In this document: positions 1 to 5,695 of the stretch, piece after piece
Layout of the letters: every line of letters starts with the position of its first letter
Numbering within the stretch: position 1 is the first letter of the stretch
NCBI GenBank assembly: GCA_003151215.1
Contig: PLXB01000282.1
Location: 1 to 6,976, forward strand
DNA length: 6,976 nt
Source of the DNA: Ignavibacteriota bacterium
Lineage (GTDB): Bacteria > Bacteroidota > Kapaibacteriia > Palsa-1295
Direction of reading: 5' to 3'
Notes under the pieces: model-generated
What the model was told of the DNA's origin: nothing
The model's database searches: none
The model's input: only the letters and a program-made list of their open reading frames with translations
Program-made: the position numbers and the translations under genes

Positions 1-314
1 GAAATGGTCACCCGCTTATTGGTTAATTGGTCGCCGTTGGCAACACCGATGGGAAGATCACTGATACTCGTGATCGTCACATCAAGCAGCGCATCGGCAA
101 TTGATTTATCCCGAACTTGCAGTGATCCGTCATGAGTAAATTTTTGTACAAGCTGATCAGTAAGCTGCTCGCGTACCTGCGCCTGAGCAAAATTCGAATT
201 ATCTGCGGCAAGCGGAATAGCAATACTTTTAATTCCCGCCGGAAGACTTGCTCCGGTGAATGAATAACAGCCGGAAAGCAAAATGAGGAGGGGGAGAAAA
301 ATATTTTTAGTCAT
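1..314 (-). CDS. lptE: LptE-family LPS-assembly lipoprotein (partial, C-terminus outside window)
   Basis: This is probably the outer-membrane lipoprotein partner of the LptD translocon, which inserts lipopolysaccharide into the outer leaflet. The start at 314 gives a short hydrophobic signal (residues 4-13) ending in a lipobox L13-S14-G15-C16, so C16 should be lipidated after signal peptidase II cleavage. The next residues, CYSFTGASLPAGIKSIAIP, match the way Bacteroidota LptE proteins typically begin (CYSFTGas-P--iKti). About 104 codons are visible and the frame is open to the left edge; the family is usually about 170 residues, so roughly 60 are missing. The start lies only 4 bases after the stop of the sigma-54 activator gene, which implies co-transcription and possibly translational coupling. 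No good ribosome binding site is visible; the nearest purine stretch (GAGGG) is too far upstream. The family call rests on recalled motif similarity, not on a search. Confidence 0.82.
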   Translation of the reverse strand, partial: MTKNIFLPLLILLSGCYSFTGASLPAGIKSIAIPLAADNSNFAQAQVREQLTDQLVQKFTHDGSLQVRDKSIADALLDVTITSISDLPIGVANGDQLTNKRVTI

Positions 315-318
315 GATT

Positions 319-1491
319 TTATTTTTTATTACCCTCATCAAATTCTTTTAATTTTCTATATAATGATCTTTCACTGATGCCAAGAGCTTCTGCCGCCAGT
401 CTCCTATCACCTTCAAATCGCCTGAGTGCTTTATGTATCAACTCTTCTTCGTGATGGAGTAGATTCATTTCTCCATTCGTGCCATTAGTGGGAAATTCTC
501 CTGATGGCAGTGCTAAAGGAACGTGTACGTGTGTTAATCGCTCCTTCACTTCGGAAATATCGCTGCGCAATTCAACTAATGCGCGGAAGATCAGCGCAAG
601 CTCGGATTGCGGCGGCGGCTGTCCGATAGGAGTAAGGGCAAGATTATGGTACCCTAATTCTGCTTCGATCTGTCGATGCAAAATATTGTGTACATCGTTT
701 GCAGTGATCGTGCCTTGAGAAGATCTATTTGCGGGACTATATGCCATTACCGAAAGCTGCTCGAGCGTATTGCGAAGCTCGCGGATATTTCCCCGCCATT
801 CATAAGCAACAAGCTCTTCGATCGCCTCGCCTTCGATATGAGGAAGATGCGGAAGCGAATGCTTCGAGACGAGATCATGCAATATGCTATCTATTAAGAA
901 AGGAATGTCCTCGCGCCTGTTGCGCAGAGGTGGCAGGCGGAGCATCACTGCACGCAACCGATAATATAGATCGGCGCGAAACTTTCCGGAACGGACTTCT
1001 AATTCCAGATCGCGATTTGTTGCTGCGATTACACGTGCATCACTTGTTCGTTCAGTTGTCGAACCGACGCGTGTAAATTTGCCGGTTTCGAGAACTCTCA
1101 GAAGTTTTACCTGAGCTGAAAGGGGCATTTCGCCGATTTCATCCAAAAAAATTGTCCCTGCCTTTGACGCTTCGAAAAAACCTTTGCGTTCACCGATTGC
1201 TCCGGTAAATGAGCCTTTTTCATGACCGAAAAGTTCACTTTCTATAAGTCCTTCGGGAATAGCACCGCAATTTACCGTTACAAAGGGACCCGAAGACCTT
1301 GCGCTCCAGTCATGAATCAGCCGGGCAAATACCTCTTTTCCGGTGCCACTTTCCCCTGTCAACAATACTGTAATAAGCGTCGGAGCTACAGCACGGACTA
1401 CGCCAAGCAATTCCCGCATTTCATCGCTCGAAGCAACGATCTGTGGCGGAAGTTTTTGAAGAGTTTCAGGTCTTACTATATCTGCCGGCAT
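319..1491 (-). CDS. Sigma-54-dependent transcriptional activator (AAA+ and Fis HTH, no receiver domain)
   Basis: This is an enhancer-binding protein that uses ATP hydrolysis to open promoters bound by sigma-54 RNA polymerase. With the chosen start (390 residues), Walker A is GESGTGKE at 46-53, the sigma-54 contact loop is GSFTGA at 93-98 (a serine variant of GAFTGA), Walker B is TIFLDEIG at 113-120, sensor I is ATNRDL at 157-162, the arginine-finger region is RADLYYRL at 172-179 and sensor II is WRGNIREL at 232-239. A linker of about 110 residues follows, then a Fis-type helix-turn-helix at about 357-384 (RLAAEALGISERSLYRKLKEF region). The AAA+ domain begins within about 20 residues of the N-terminus, so there is no receiver, GAF or PAS domain and the input signal is unknown. 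The frame is open up to 1629. The methionine at 1575 would overlap the divergent peptidase start, so I prefer 1491, just before the conserved region. Downstream coupling to lptE suggests an envelope-related role, which is inference. Confidence 0.9.
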   Translation of the reverse strand: MPADIVRPETLQKLPPQIVASSDEMRELLGVVRAVAPTLITVLLTGESGTGKEVFARLIHDWSARSSGPFVTVNCGAIPEGLIESELFGHEKGSFTGAIGERKGFFEASKAGTIFLDEIGEMPLSAQVKLLRVLETGKFTRVGSTTERTSDARVIAATNRDLELEVRSGKFRADLYYRLRAVMLRLPPLRNRREDIPFLIDSILHDLVSKHSLPHLPHIEGEAIEELVAYEWRGNIRELRNTLEQLSVMAYSPANRSSQGTITANDVHNILHRQIEAELGYHNLALTPIGQPPPQSELALIFRALVELRSDISEVKERLTHVHVPLALPSGEFPTNGTNGEMNLLHHEEELIHKALRRFEGDRRLAAEALGISERSLYRKLKEFDEGNKK

Positions 1492-1511
1492 TAATAATAT
1501 CTTTAAAAGTA

Positions 1512-1535
1512 TAGAACTTCTTTTAGGCAGTTCTA
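1512..1535. promoter_or_regulatory. 7-bp inverted repeat in the divergent intergenic region (candidate operator)
   Basis: TAGAACT at 1512-1518 and AGTTCTA at 1529-1535 form a perfect dyad with a 10-base spacer. It lies between the preferred start of the sigma-54 activator (1491) and the M1 peptidase start (1574). That is where a shared operator or divergent promoters would be expected. No convincing -35/-10 or -24/-12 elements were found nearby. A 7-bp dyad can occur by chance, so this is only a candidate. Confidence 0.3.
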
Positions 1536-1573
1536 AGTTCGGTAGAGTGATATTTATCTCATGATCACGACCC

Positions 1574-3544
1574 ATGCTACGTTCTTCACAATTCTTTGTT
1601 GCAATTCTTGCTCTATTACTAACGACCACATCGCCCTATGCACAAAATTTTGTCAGTTCAAATGTTCCGACAAAAGGCTATGATGTTACATATTATAATG
1701 CAACGATATGGCTAAACCGTGCACAAAATACAATCTCGGGATATGTTGCGATGACAGCCACTTCCATGGGGGACTTGCCCGAAATTCTCCAATATGCCAG
1801 ATTCCTGCAGATCGACAGTGTTTTTGTCGATGGCGTTCGCTCGTCTACGAAAGCAGTTGATACTTCAACAGGTGCATATTCAGTTATCGGATTTCCTGCA
1901 AATTATCATAATGGATCAGTTTTTACACTTGCAACCTATTATCACGGAAAAGGAACAACAGAAGGTGGGAGCAATCCCTGGGGGGGAGTTCAAAATATGG
2001 GTGGTATGATGTTCACGATGGGAGTAGGCTTCACGGCGCCGTATGTCTCATGTACCCGTCACTGGTTGCCATGCTACGACGAACCTGATGATAAAGCCGA
2101 TTCTGTTACACTCCGTTTTTTTGCCGATACATCCGGCATTGTTGTTTCCAATGGATTACAAACTGCGTATCTTCTCAATAGCGACGGCCACACAACGTTT
2201 TGCGAATGGACAATTTCTCACCCTATCGCCACGTACCTTTTGACTTTTGCGTTCGGACCATTCCAAAAATTATCCATTCTTAATCCCTTACGCGTTCCAT
2301 TCGATGTTTATGCTTTTGCAAAAGACACGGCGAAAGTTCGGATGCTCATGGAGAAACGGGTCGTAGAAGGACTGGTATTTTTCGATTCGCTCTTCGCTCC
2401 ATATCCGTTCGAGAAAGTCGGCTATGTCATTGCACCGATTGGCTCAATGGAACATCAGACCATGATCACACTTGTCAACCAGGTCTTCGATACGAATAAC
2501 ACTACTGCAGTTCACGAACTATCTCATCAATGGTGGGGCGATAAAGTAACGTGCTATGACTTTAACGATCCGTGGCTGAATGAAGGATTTGCAACATTTT
2601 GCGAATCTCTTTTTCTCGAACGTTTTTTTGGTGAAACGCAATATTGGGTCAGACAGCATAGCAATATTTCCGGTGCGATCAATACTGCTATTCCCCTTTA
2701 CGGTGCCCCTTCTTTTACAAAGCCGCGAAATAACTACCCTCCTATCATATACCAAAAGGGCGCATCCGTGTTGGGAATGCTCCGTTATTTTCTGGGGGAT
2801 TCGGTATTCTTTAATTCCATTCGAGCCTATGGAAATGAGAATGCCTACGGAACTGCAACAAGCGCATCTCTTATGGATGCATTTGAAGGAATCACGCATC
2901 AGGACCTTGGTTGGTTCTTTAATAAATGGGTCTACAGTATTGGCAATCCGATTTTCAACGTTCTCTGGTCACGTAATGCAAATAATATTACTATTCGATT
3001 AGAGCAGGCGCAGGATTCCGTAACGGTCGGATACTTCCGGTTACCTTTGATCGTTGAAGCTCGCACGTATGGTGGCAAAAGCGAACGGCATGAGATACAA
3101 CTCGATTCTATTCATGTTAATCAGGTGACCTTTACAAATTCATTCGTACCGGACTCGCTGATTCTCGATCCTGACGGAGCACTCATAAAGCAAATAAAAG
3201 GGACTGTGAAGCTTGGAGTTATTGAGCCGCCAAATTCAACGGCAAGCAATAATCTATTTGCCTTGGAATTCAATCCCAATCCATCGAAAGGAAAAAAGAT
3301 CACGATGACGGTAAATTCCGTAAGCATGAAGTTAATCGGTGCAGAGCTAATGATTTTCGATAGCAATGGAAATAATGTATCAACTATCCGGCTCAGTACA
3401 CCACAGGCAAGTAATTCATCCCAAAGTGAAAGCAGTTCTTTTTCGCTGGATATGAAAACGCTTCCAAGCGGGACATATTTTGCAACTCTCTTGTTAAATG
3501 GAACAACGATCGGCGGCAGAGGAAATTTCACTGTCGTAAAATAA
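1574..3544 (+). CDS. Secreted M1-family zinc aminopeptidase with T9SS C-terminal sorting domain
   Basis: This is a gluzincin aminopeptidase that removes N-terminal residues from peptides, predicted to be extracellular or surface-attached. A Sec signal peptide occupies residues 1-23 (hydrophobic FFVAILALLL, likely cut after YAQ). An N-terminal M1 beta domain spans roughly 30-245 and includes the typical RHWLPCYDEPDDKAD stretch near 162-176. The substrate-binding motif is GSMEHQ at 290-295, the GxMEH variant of GAMEN. The zinc site HELSH (314-318) is followed exactly 18 residues later by the third ligand, E337, in WLNEGFATF. The transition-state tyrosine is probably Y393 in YQKGA. A short beta region follows at about 485-545. 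The end, from FNPNP at 566-570 to the VVK terminus at 656, resembles the Por/type IX sorting domain, which is removed during export across the outer membrane. The large C-terminal helical domain of classical aminopeptidase N is absent, as in many secreted Bacteroidota members. The start is well fixed by the signal peptide. No clear ribosome binding site is visible. Confidence 0.93.
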   Translation: MLRSSQFFVAILALLLTTTSPYAQNFVSSNVPTKGYDVTYYNATIWLNRAQNTISGYVAMTATSMGDLPEILQYARFLQIDSVFVDGVRSSTKAVDTSTGAYSVIGFPANYHNGSVFTLATYYHGKGTTEGGSNPWGGVQNMGGMMFTMGVGFTAPYVSCTRHWLPCYDEPDDKADSVTLRFFADTSGIVVSNGLQTAYLLNSDGHTTFCEWTISHPIATYLLTFAFGPFQKLSILNPLRVPFDVYAFAKDTAKVRMLMEKRVVEGLVFFDSLFAPYPFEKVGYVIAPIGSMEHQTMITLVNQVFDTNNTTAVHELSHQWWGDKVTCYDFNDPWLNEGFATFCESLFLERFFGETQYWVRQHSNISGAINTAIPLYGAPSFTKPRNNYPPIIYQKGASVLGMLRYFLGDSVFFNSIRAYGNENAYGTATSASLMDAFEGITHQDLGWFFNKWVYSIGNPIFNVLWSRNANNITIRLEQAQDSVTVGYFRLPLIVEARTYGGKSERHEIQLDSIHVNQVTFTNSFVPDSLILDPDGALIKQIKGTVKLGVIEPPNSTASNNLFALEFNPNPSKGKKITMTVNSVSMKLIGAELMIFDSNGNNVSTIRLSTPQASNSSQSESSSFSLDMKTLPSGTYFATLLLNGTTIGGRGNFTVVK

Positions 3545-3550
3545 TATTTC

Positions 3551-3585
3551 CTTCGATATTATTCTCAGTAAAACGAAGAATATCG
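3551..3585 (+). other. Weak hairpin after the M1 peptidase gene
   Basis: Two mutually exclusive small stems are possible: CTTCG at 3551-3555 with CGAAG at 3574-3578, and CGATATT at 3554-3560 with AATATCG at 3579-3585. The loops are long (about 18 bases) and no T-run follows. It is therefore a poor terminator candidate, and read-through into the small genes downstream is possible. Confidence 0.2.
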
Positions 3586-3620
3586 TAAGTGGGTTATTGT
3601 CTGATTACCTCATAAAAAAT

Positions 3621-3911
3621 ATGTCAATTAACGTTTCTCAGTCTCATGACGCCGAACTTGCCGAGAAAGCCTATGCAGCAGTTCGCGCCGTGCCAACCGT
3701 TGAGCCCAATGACCGCAACCGACTTGGCTATCATGTCTGGCTCTATCTTCGCGGTGAACTTTCTTCATTAGATGAAGCAGTCCGGGTAGCCCGTTCCCGC
3801 TTCATCCCCAAGTCGATGCCCATCGAAGATGTTGTCGCCCATATCTCCGGCGAACTCCATAAAATAGAGCATGGCGGAATTACCATTGATACCTCAGGAA
3901 AATTAGCATAG
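3621..3911 (+). CDS. Hypothetical protein, 96 residues, no recognised family
   Basis: I do not recognise this protein. It is a small soluble protein with no signal peptide or membrane segment. It appears mostly helical: an N-terminal helix (about 9-25, AELAEKAYAAVRAVP), a central amphipathic part with WLYLRGEL and DEAVRVARSRF, and a third helix (IEDVVAHISGELHKI). A short tail ending in GGITIDTSGKLA may form a beta hairpin. No cysteine or metal-binding cluster is evident. The frame also opens at a TTG at 3597, but the ATG at 3621 is preferred because the 8 extra residues add nothing recognisable. Codon usage and amino-acid composition look genuinely coding. It lies 76 bases after the peptidase and 39 bases before the next gene on the same strand, probably in one transcription unit with the two genes that follow. 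Confidence 0.65.
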   Translation: MSINVSQSHDAELAEKAYAAVRAVPTVEPNDRNRLGYHVWLYLRGELSSLDEAVRVARSRFIPKSMPIEDVVAHISGELHKIEHGGITIDTSGKLA

Positions 3912-3950
3912 TTTGCTAAAGACGACGACTGAAAACTAACGACTGCCCGA

Positions 3951-4232
3951 ATGACCAGCGAAGAACTTTTTGAAGCATTAAAATCTCTTTCAAGCGAAAT
4001 GGGTCTGAAGATCCGTTTCGAAACCGGAAATTTCGAAGGCGGCTATTGCCTGCTGCGGGAAGAAAAAATGCTTGTGATCAACCGCAGAACGACCATCCCG
4101 CGCAAGAATAAAACTCTTGCCTTAGGTCTCAATGAATACGGTCTTGATAATATCTATGTCTCTCCGGCAATTCGTGCAGCAATAGAAGATGAAGTTGCCA
4201 AAGCCCTTCAGGAAAACCGGCAAGCCGCTTAA
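3951..4232 (+). CDS. Conserved-looking hypothetical protein, 93 residues, upstream of an MBL-fold hydrolase
   Basis: No named function can be assigned. The protein is a small alpha/beta cytoplasmic type: an N-terminal helix (about 3-17), a strand pair KIRFETGNFEGGYCLLREEKM with a GGYC turn and then LVINRR, a basic loop (RTTIPRKNK), a short helix (TLALGLNEYGL), and the segment DNIYVSPAIRAAIEDE leading into a C-terminal helix. The pattern of glycine-rich strand, 'viNrr' strand, helix, then 'iYvsPAiR' resembles small uncharacterised proteins I recall from several Gram-negative phyla; this is memory, not a search. The strand-then-helix layout is faintly like ImmA/IrrE peptidases, but no HExxH is present. 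It ends 8 bases before the PhnP-like hydrolase gene, so the two are probably co-translated. Confidence 0.75.
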   Translation: MTSEELFEALKSLSSEMGLKIRFETGNFEGGYCLLREEKMLVINRRTTIPRKNKTLALGLNEYGLDNIYVSPAIRAAIEDEVAKALQENRQAA

Positions 4233-4240
4233 TACTCCTT

Positions 4241-5005
4241 ATGCACATCACGATACTCGGAACCGGTACTTCCACAGGGGTTCCGATGATTGCCTGCTCC
4301 TGCAAAATTTGTACTTCTTCCGATCCACGCGATAAACGCCAACGCGTCAGCGCTCTTATCGAATCGGATACAACAACAATTCTCATCGATACCAGTGCCG
4401 ATTTCAGGGCGCAGATGTTAATTCACAAAATCCGAAAACTCGACGCCGTGCTCTATACCCATTATCATTACGATCATATCGCAGGCTTCGATGATCTTCG
4501 CGCATTTCAATTTTTGAAACTTCCTGTGCCAACGTGTTACGCAAATCAGGAAACATTCGATGTTATCAAACGGACTTTTCCTTATGCCTTCGGAGAAGTA
4601 AAACAATACGGAGGAGGAGTGCCGCATATTCCGTTTGAAATAATCAGCTCGCTGCCATTTACTATCGGCGATCTTTTTATTGAACCGATACCTATCGATC
4701 ACGGAGCGATCACAACGTTCGGATTTCGGATCGGCAAATTTGCCTATCTGACTGATTGCAATCGCATCAGTATTGCTTCGAAAGAAAAACTCAGAAATTT
4801 GGATACACTTATTTTAGATGGCTTGCGCTATGAACCTCATCCCACACATTTCTCCATAGACGAAGCCGTTGCTATCGCAAAAGAATTGAAGCCGCGTATC
4901 ACATACCTGACTCACATGAATCATGATATTCTTCATGACGAATGCGAGGCAAGATTGCCGGAGAATATCAGATTGGGATTTGATGGACTAAGTATTGCAT
5001 TATAA
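4241..5005 (+). CDS. PhnP-like metallo-beta-lactamase-fold hydrolase (predicted phosphodiesterase)
   Basis: This 254-residue protein matches the PhnP/Lactamase_B_2 group, whose E. coli member hydrolyses phosphoribosyl 1,2-cyclic phosphate. It begins with the group's GTGTSTGVP strand-loop (7-15). The metal-binding motif T73-H74-Y-H76-Y-D78-H79 is complete. Further predicted ligands are H154 (IDHG), D172 (LTDCN) and H225 (THMNH). A CxCxxC set at C19, C21 and C24 together with H228 matches the structural zinc site known in PhnP; the H225/H228 spacing equals that of E. coli H222/H225. It therefore appears catalytically intact and is predicted cytoplasmic. No phn C-P lyase genes are nearby, so the substrate may be another cyclic or diester phosphate. 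It is the last gene of the plus-strand group, 8 bases after the preceding gene, and is followed by a large palindromic repeat and a terminator shared with rpsT. No Shine-Dalgarno sequence is visible. Confidence 0.88.
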   Translation: MHITILGTGTSTGVPMIACSCKICTSSDPRDKRQRVSALIESDTTTILIDTSADFRAQMLIHKIRKLDAVLYTHYHYDHIAGFDDLRAFQFLKLPVPTCYANQETFDVIKRTFPYAFGEVKQYGGGVPHIPFEIISSLPFTIGDLFIEPIPIDHGAITTFGFRIGKFAYLTDCNRISIASKEKLRNLDTLILDGLRYEPHPTHFSIDEAVAIAKELKPRITYLTHMNHDILHDECEARLPENIRLGFDGLSIAL

Positions 5006-5006
5006 G

Positions 5007-5164
5007 TGTCATTCCGAACGGAGTTCTTTCCGCGAGTGTGGGTAAGAACGGAGAGAGGAATCCCCTGAGGTTTGAAAACGAACGTTGTTGCTAATCTTCA
5101 GGGGATTCCTCCCGCCGCGGCGGACTCATTGGCTAAAGCGAATTTCGGCTCCTTCGGAATGACA
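5007..5164. repeat. Long interrupted palindromic repeat (REP/MITE-like), about 158 bp
   Basis: The outer arms TGTCATTCCGAA (5007-5018) and TTCGGAATGACA (5153-5164) are perfect 12-bp complements. They extend with GGAG (5020-5023) against CTCC (5149-5152) after one bulged base. The inner arms GAGGAATCCCCTGA (5055-5068) and TCAGGGGATTCCTC (5098-5111) pair over 14 bp around a 29-base loop. The parts between outer and inner stems pair poorly. A GC-rich palindrome CCGCCGCGGCGG (5112-5123) sits in the right arm. The 'TGTCATTCCGA...GAGGAATCCC' type of sequence resembles dispersed intergenic repeats I recall from several bacterial phyla. A 61-codon open frame across it is not credible as a gene. It lies between convergent genes, where it could fold in transcripts from either side. 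Confidence 0.85.
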
Positions 5165-5216
5165 TGTGAAGGTGAAAAAACTTCCCCTGCGGTCACTCGC
5201 TCACCCTTAGATAAAC

Positions 5217-5252
5217 AAAAAGGCTCGTCCTCCACAAAGAGAACGAGCCTTT
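5217..5252 (-). terminator. Rho-independent terminator of rpsT
   Basis: AAGGCTCGT (5220-5228) pairs with ACGAGCCTT (5243-5251), with further A-T pairing at the base and a CTC/GAG extension towards the loop after one mismatch. Read on the minus strand, the stem is followed by a T-rich stretch (TTTTTGTTT) about 20 bases after the rpsT stop. The stem could also act weakly on the plus strand for the convergent hydrolase transcript, although there the T-run is short. Confidence 0.88.
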
Positions 5253-5271
5253 CATGAGTCCCGTAATCGGT

Positions 5272-5523
5272 TTAAGCTGTTGCCTTCTTGATCGAGCGGG
5301 CAAGCTTGGATTTCTTATTCGCAGCAAAATTCTTCTTAACAATGCCCTTGCGAGCCAGACGGTCAAGCGTGCTCTGAAGCTTCTTCAGCGAATCGCCTGC
5401 AGTAGAAGCCGCAGGATCGAAATCCTTCAATAGCTTGCGCATAACGATCTTCGTTCCTTTGTTTGCAACGCGGCGTTTCTCTGATAGACGAACCCGGCGC
5501 TCTGCTCCTTTATGTTGCGGCAT
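5272..5523 (-). CDS. rpsT: 30S ribosomal protein S20
   Basis: This is the primary 16S rRNA-binding protein of the small subunit body, needed early in 30S assembly. The 83-residue product is very basic and helical, with the family's layout: an N-terminal MPQHKGAERRVRLSEKRR segment (family usually ...KSA.KR.R...), a central helix with KGTKIVMRKLLKDF, the segment AGDSLKKLQSTLDRLARKG, and the C-terminal KKNFAANKKSKLARSIKK, where the family typically has ihkN.AaRkKSrL. The length is near the usual 85-90 residues. It stands in its own unit on the minus strand with a strong terminator just downstream. The 168-base gap upstream contains a palindromic repeat and an A/T-rich leader but no clear Shine-Dalgarno sequence. 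In many bacteria S20 represses its own translation; no leader structure for this is evident here. Confidence 0.96.
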   Translation of the reverse strand: MPQHKGAERRVRLSEKRRVANKGTKIVMRKLLKDFDPAASTAGDSLKKLQSTLDRLARKGIVKKNFAANKKSKLARSIKKATA

Positions 5524-5604
5524 AGTATATTCTTATGTTAAAATCTCAGTTTTTTTTGGGACGCTTACAACAGAGCCAAGGGGATTTGAGTTCAAAAGAA
5601 CAGG

Positions 5605-5695
5605 CTGAACCATGATTTTATGGGATTTAAGAGATTAAGAAAGATAGGGATTCTTATCTCATAAATCCCCAAAATCTCTTAAAATCATGGTTCAG
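5605..5695. repeat. 91-bp palindromic repeat with CTGAACCATGATTTT termini
   Basis: The terminal arms CTGAACCATGATTTT (5605-5619) and AAAATCATGGTTCAG (5681-5695) are perfect 15-bp complements. After a 9-base bulge, AAGAGATT (5629-5636) pairs with AATCTCTT (5673-5680), and AGATA (5642-5646) with TATCT (5655-5659) near the tip. GGGATTT at 5622-5628 and GGGATT at 5647-5652 can alternatively pair with AAATCCC (5663-5669), so several folds compete. The right terminus overlaps the last bases of the SDR gene: the SDR stop TGA (5692-5694 on the minus strand) lies inside the repeat. The termini resemble a dispersed palindromic repeat I recall from Bacteroidota and other phyla, which is recollection only. 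Confidence 0.9.

Noticed and set aside
729..1076. 115-codon plus-strand open frame
   Set aside because: It lies antisense within the AAA+ domain of the sigma-54 activator, whose motifs are unambiguous.
1492..1573. Sigma-54 promoter (-24/-12) for the divergent genes
   Set aside because: No GG-N10-GC arrangement with acceptable flanking bases was found on either strand.
1492..1629. N-terminal extension of the sigma-54 activator up to 1629 or 1575
   Set aside because: It overlaps the signal peptide coding region or the start codon of the divergent peptidase, and the extra residues show no family pattern.
2519..2899. 126-codon minus-strand open frame inside the M1 peptidase gene
   Set aside because: It is antisense to the catalytic core of a clear peptidase gene and shows no protein-like motifs.
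3121..3531. 136-codon minus-strand open frame
   Set aside because: It is the antisense shadow of the T9SS sorting domain; no recognisable protein features.
3597..3620. TTG start adding 8 residues to the 96-residue hypothetical protein
   Set aside because: An ATG is available at 3621 and the added residues lack support from any ribosome binding site.
5072..5257. 61-codon plus-strand open frame
   Set aside because: It lies across the loop and right arm of a palindromic repeat and the rpsT terminator; composition and position indicate no real gene.
5605..5695. The 91-bp palindrome as an intrinsic terminator for the SDR gene
   Set aside because: There is no T-run after the stem on either strand; it is better described as a repeat, although it may still stabilise or process the mRNA.
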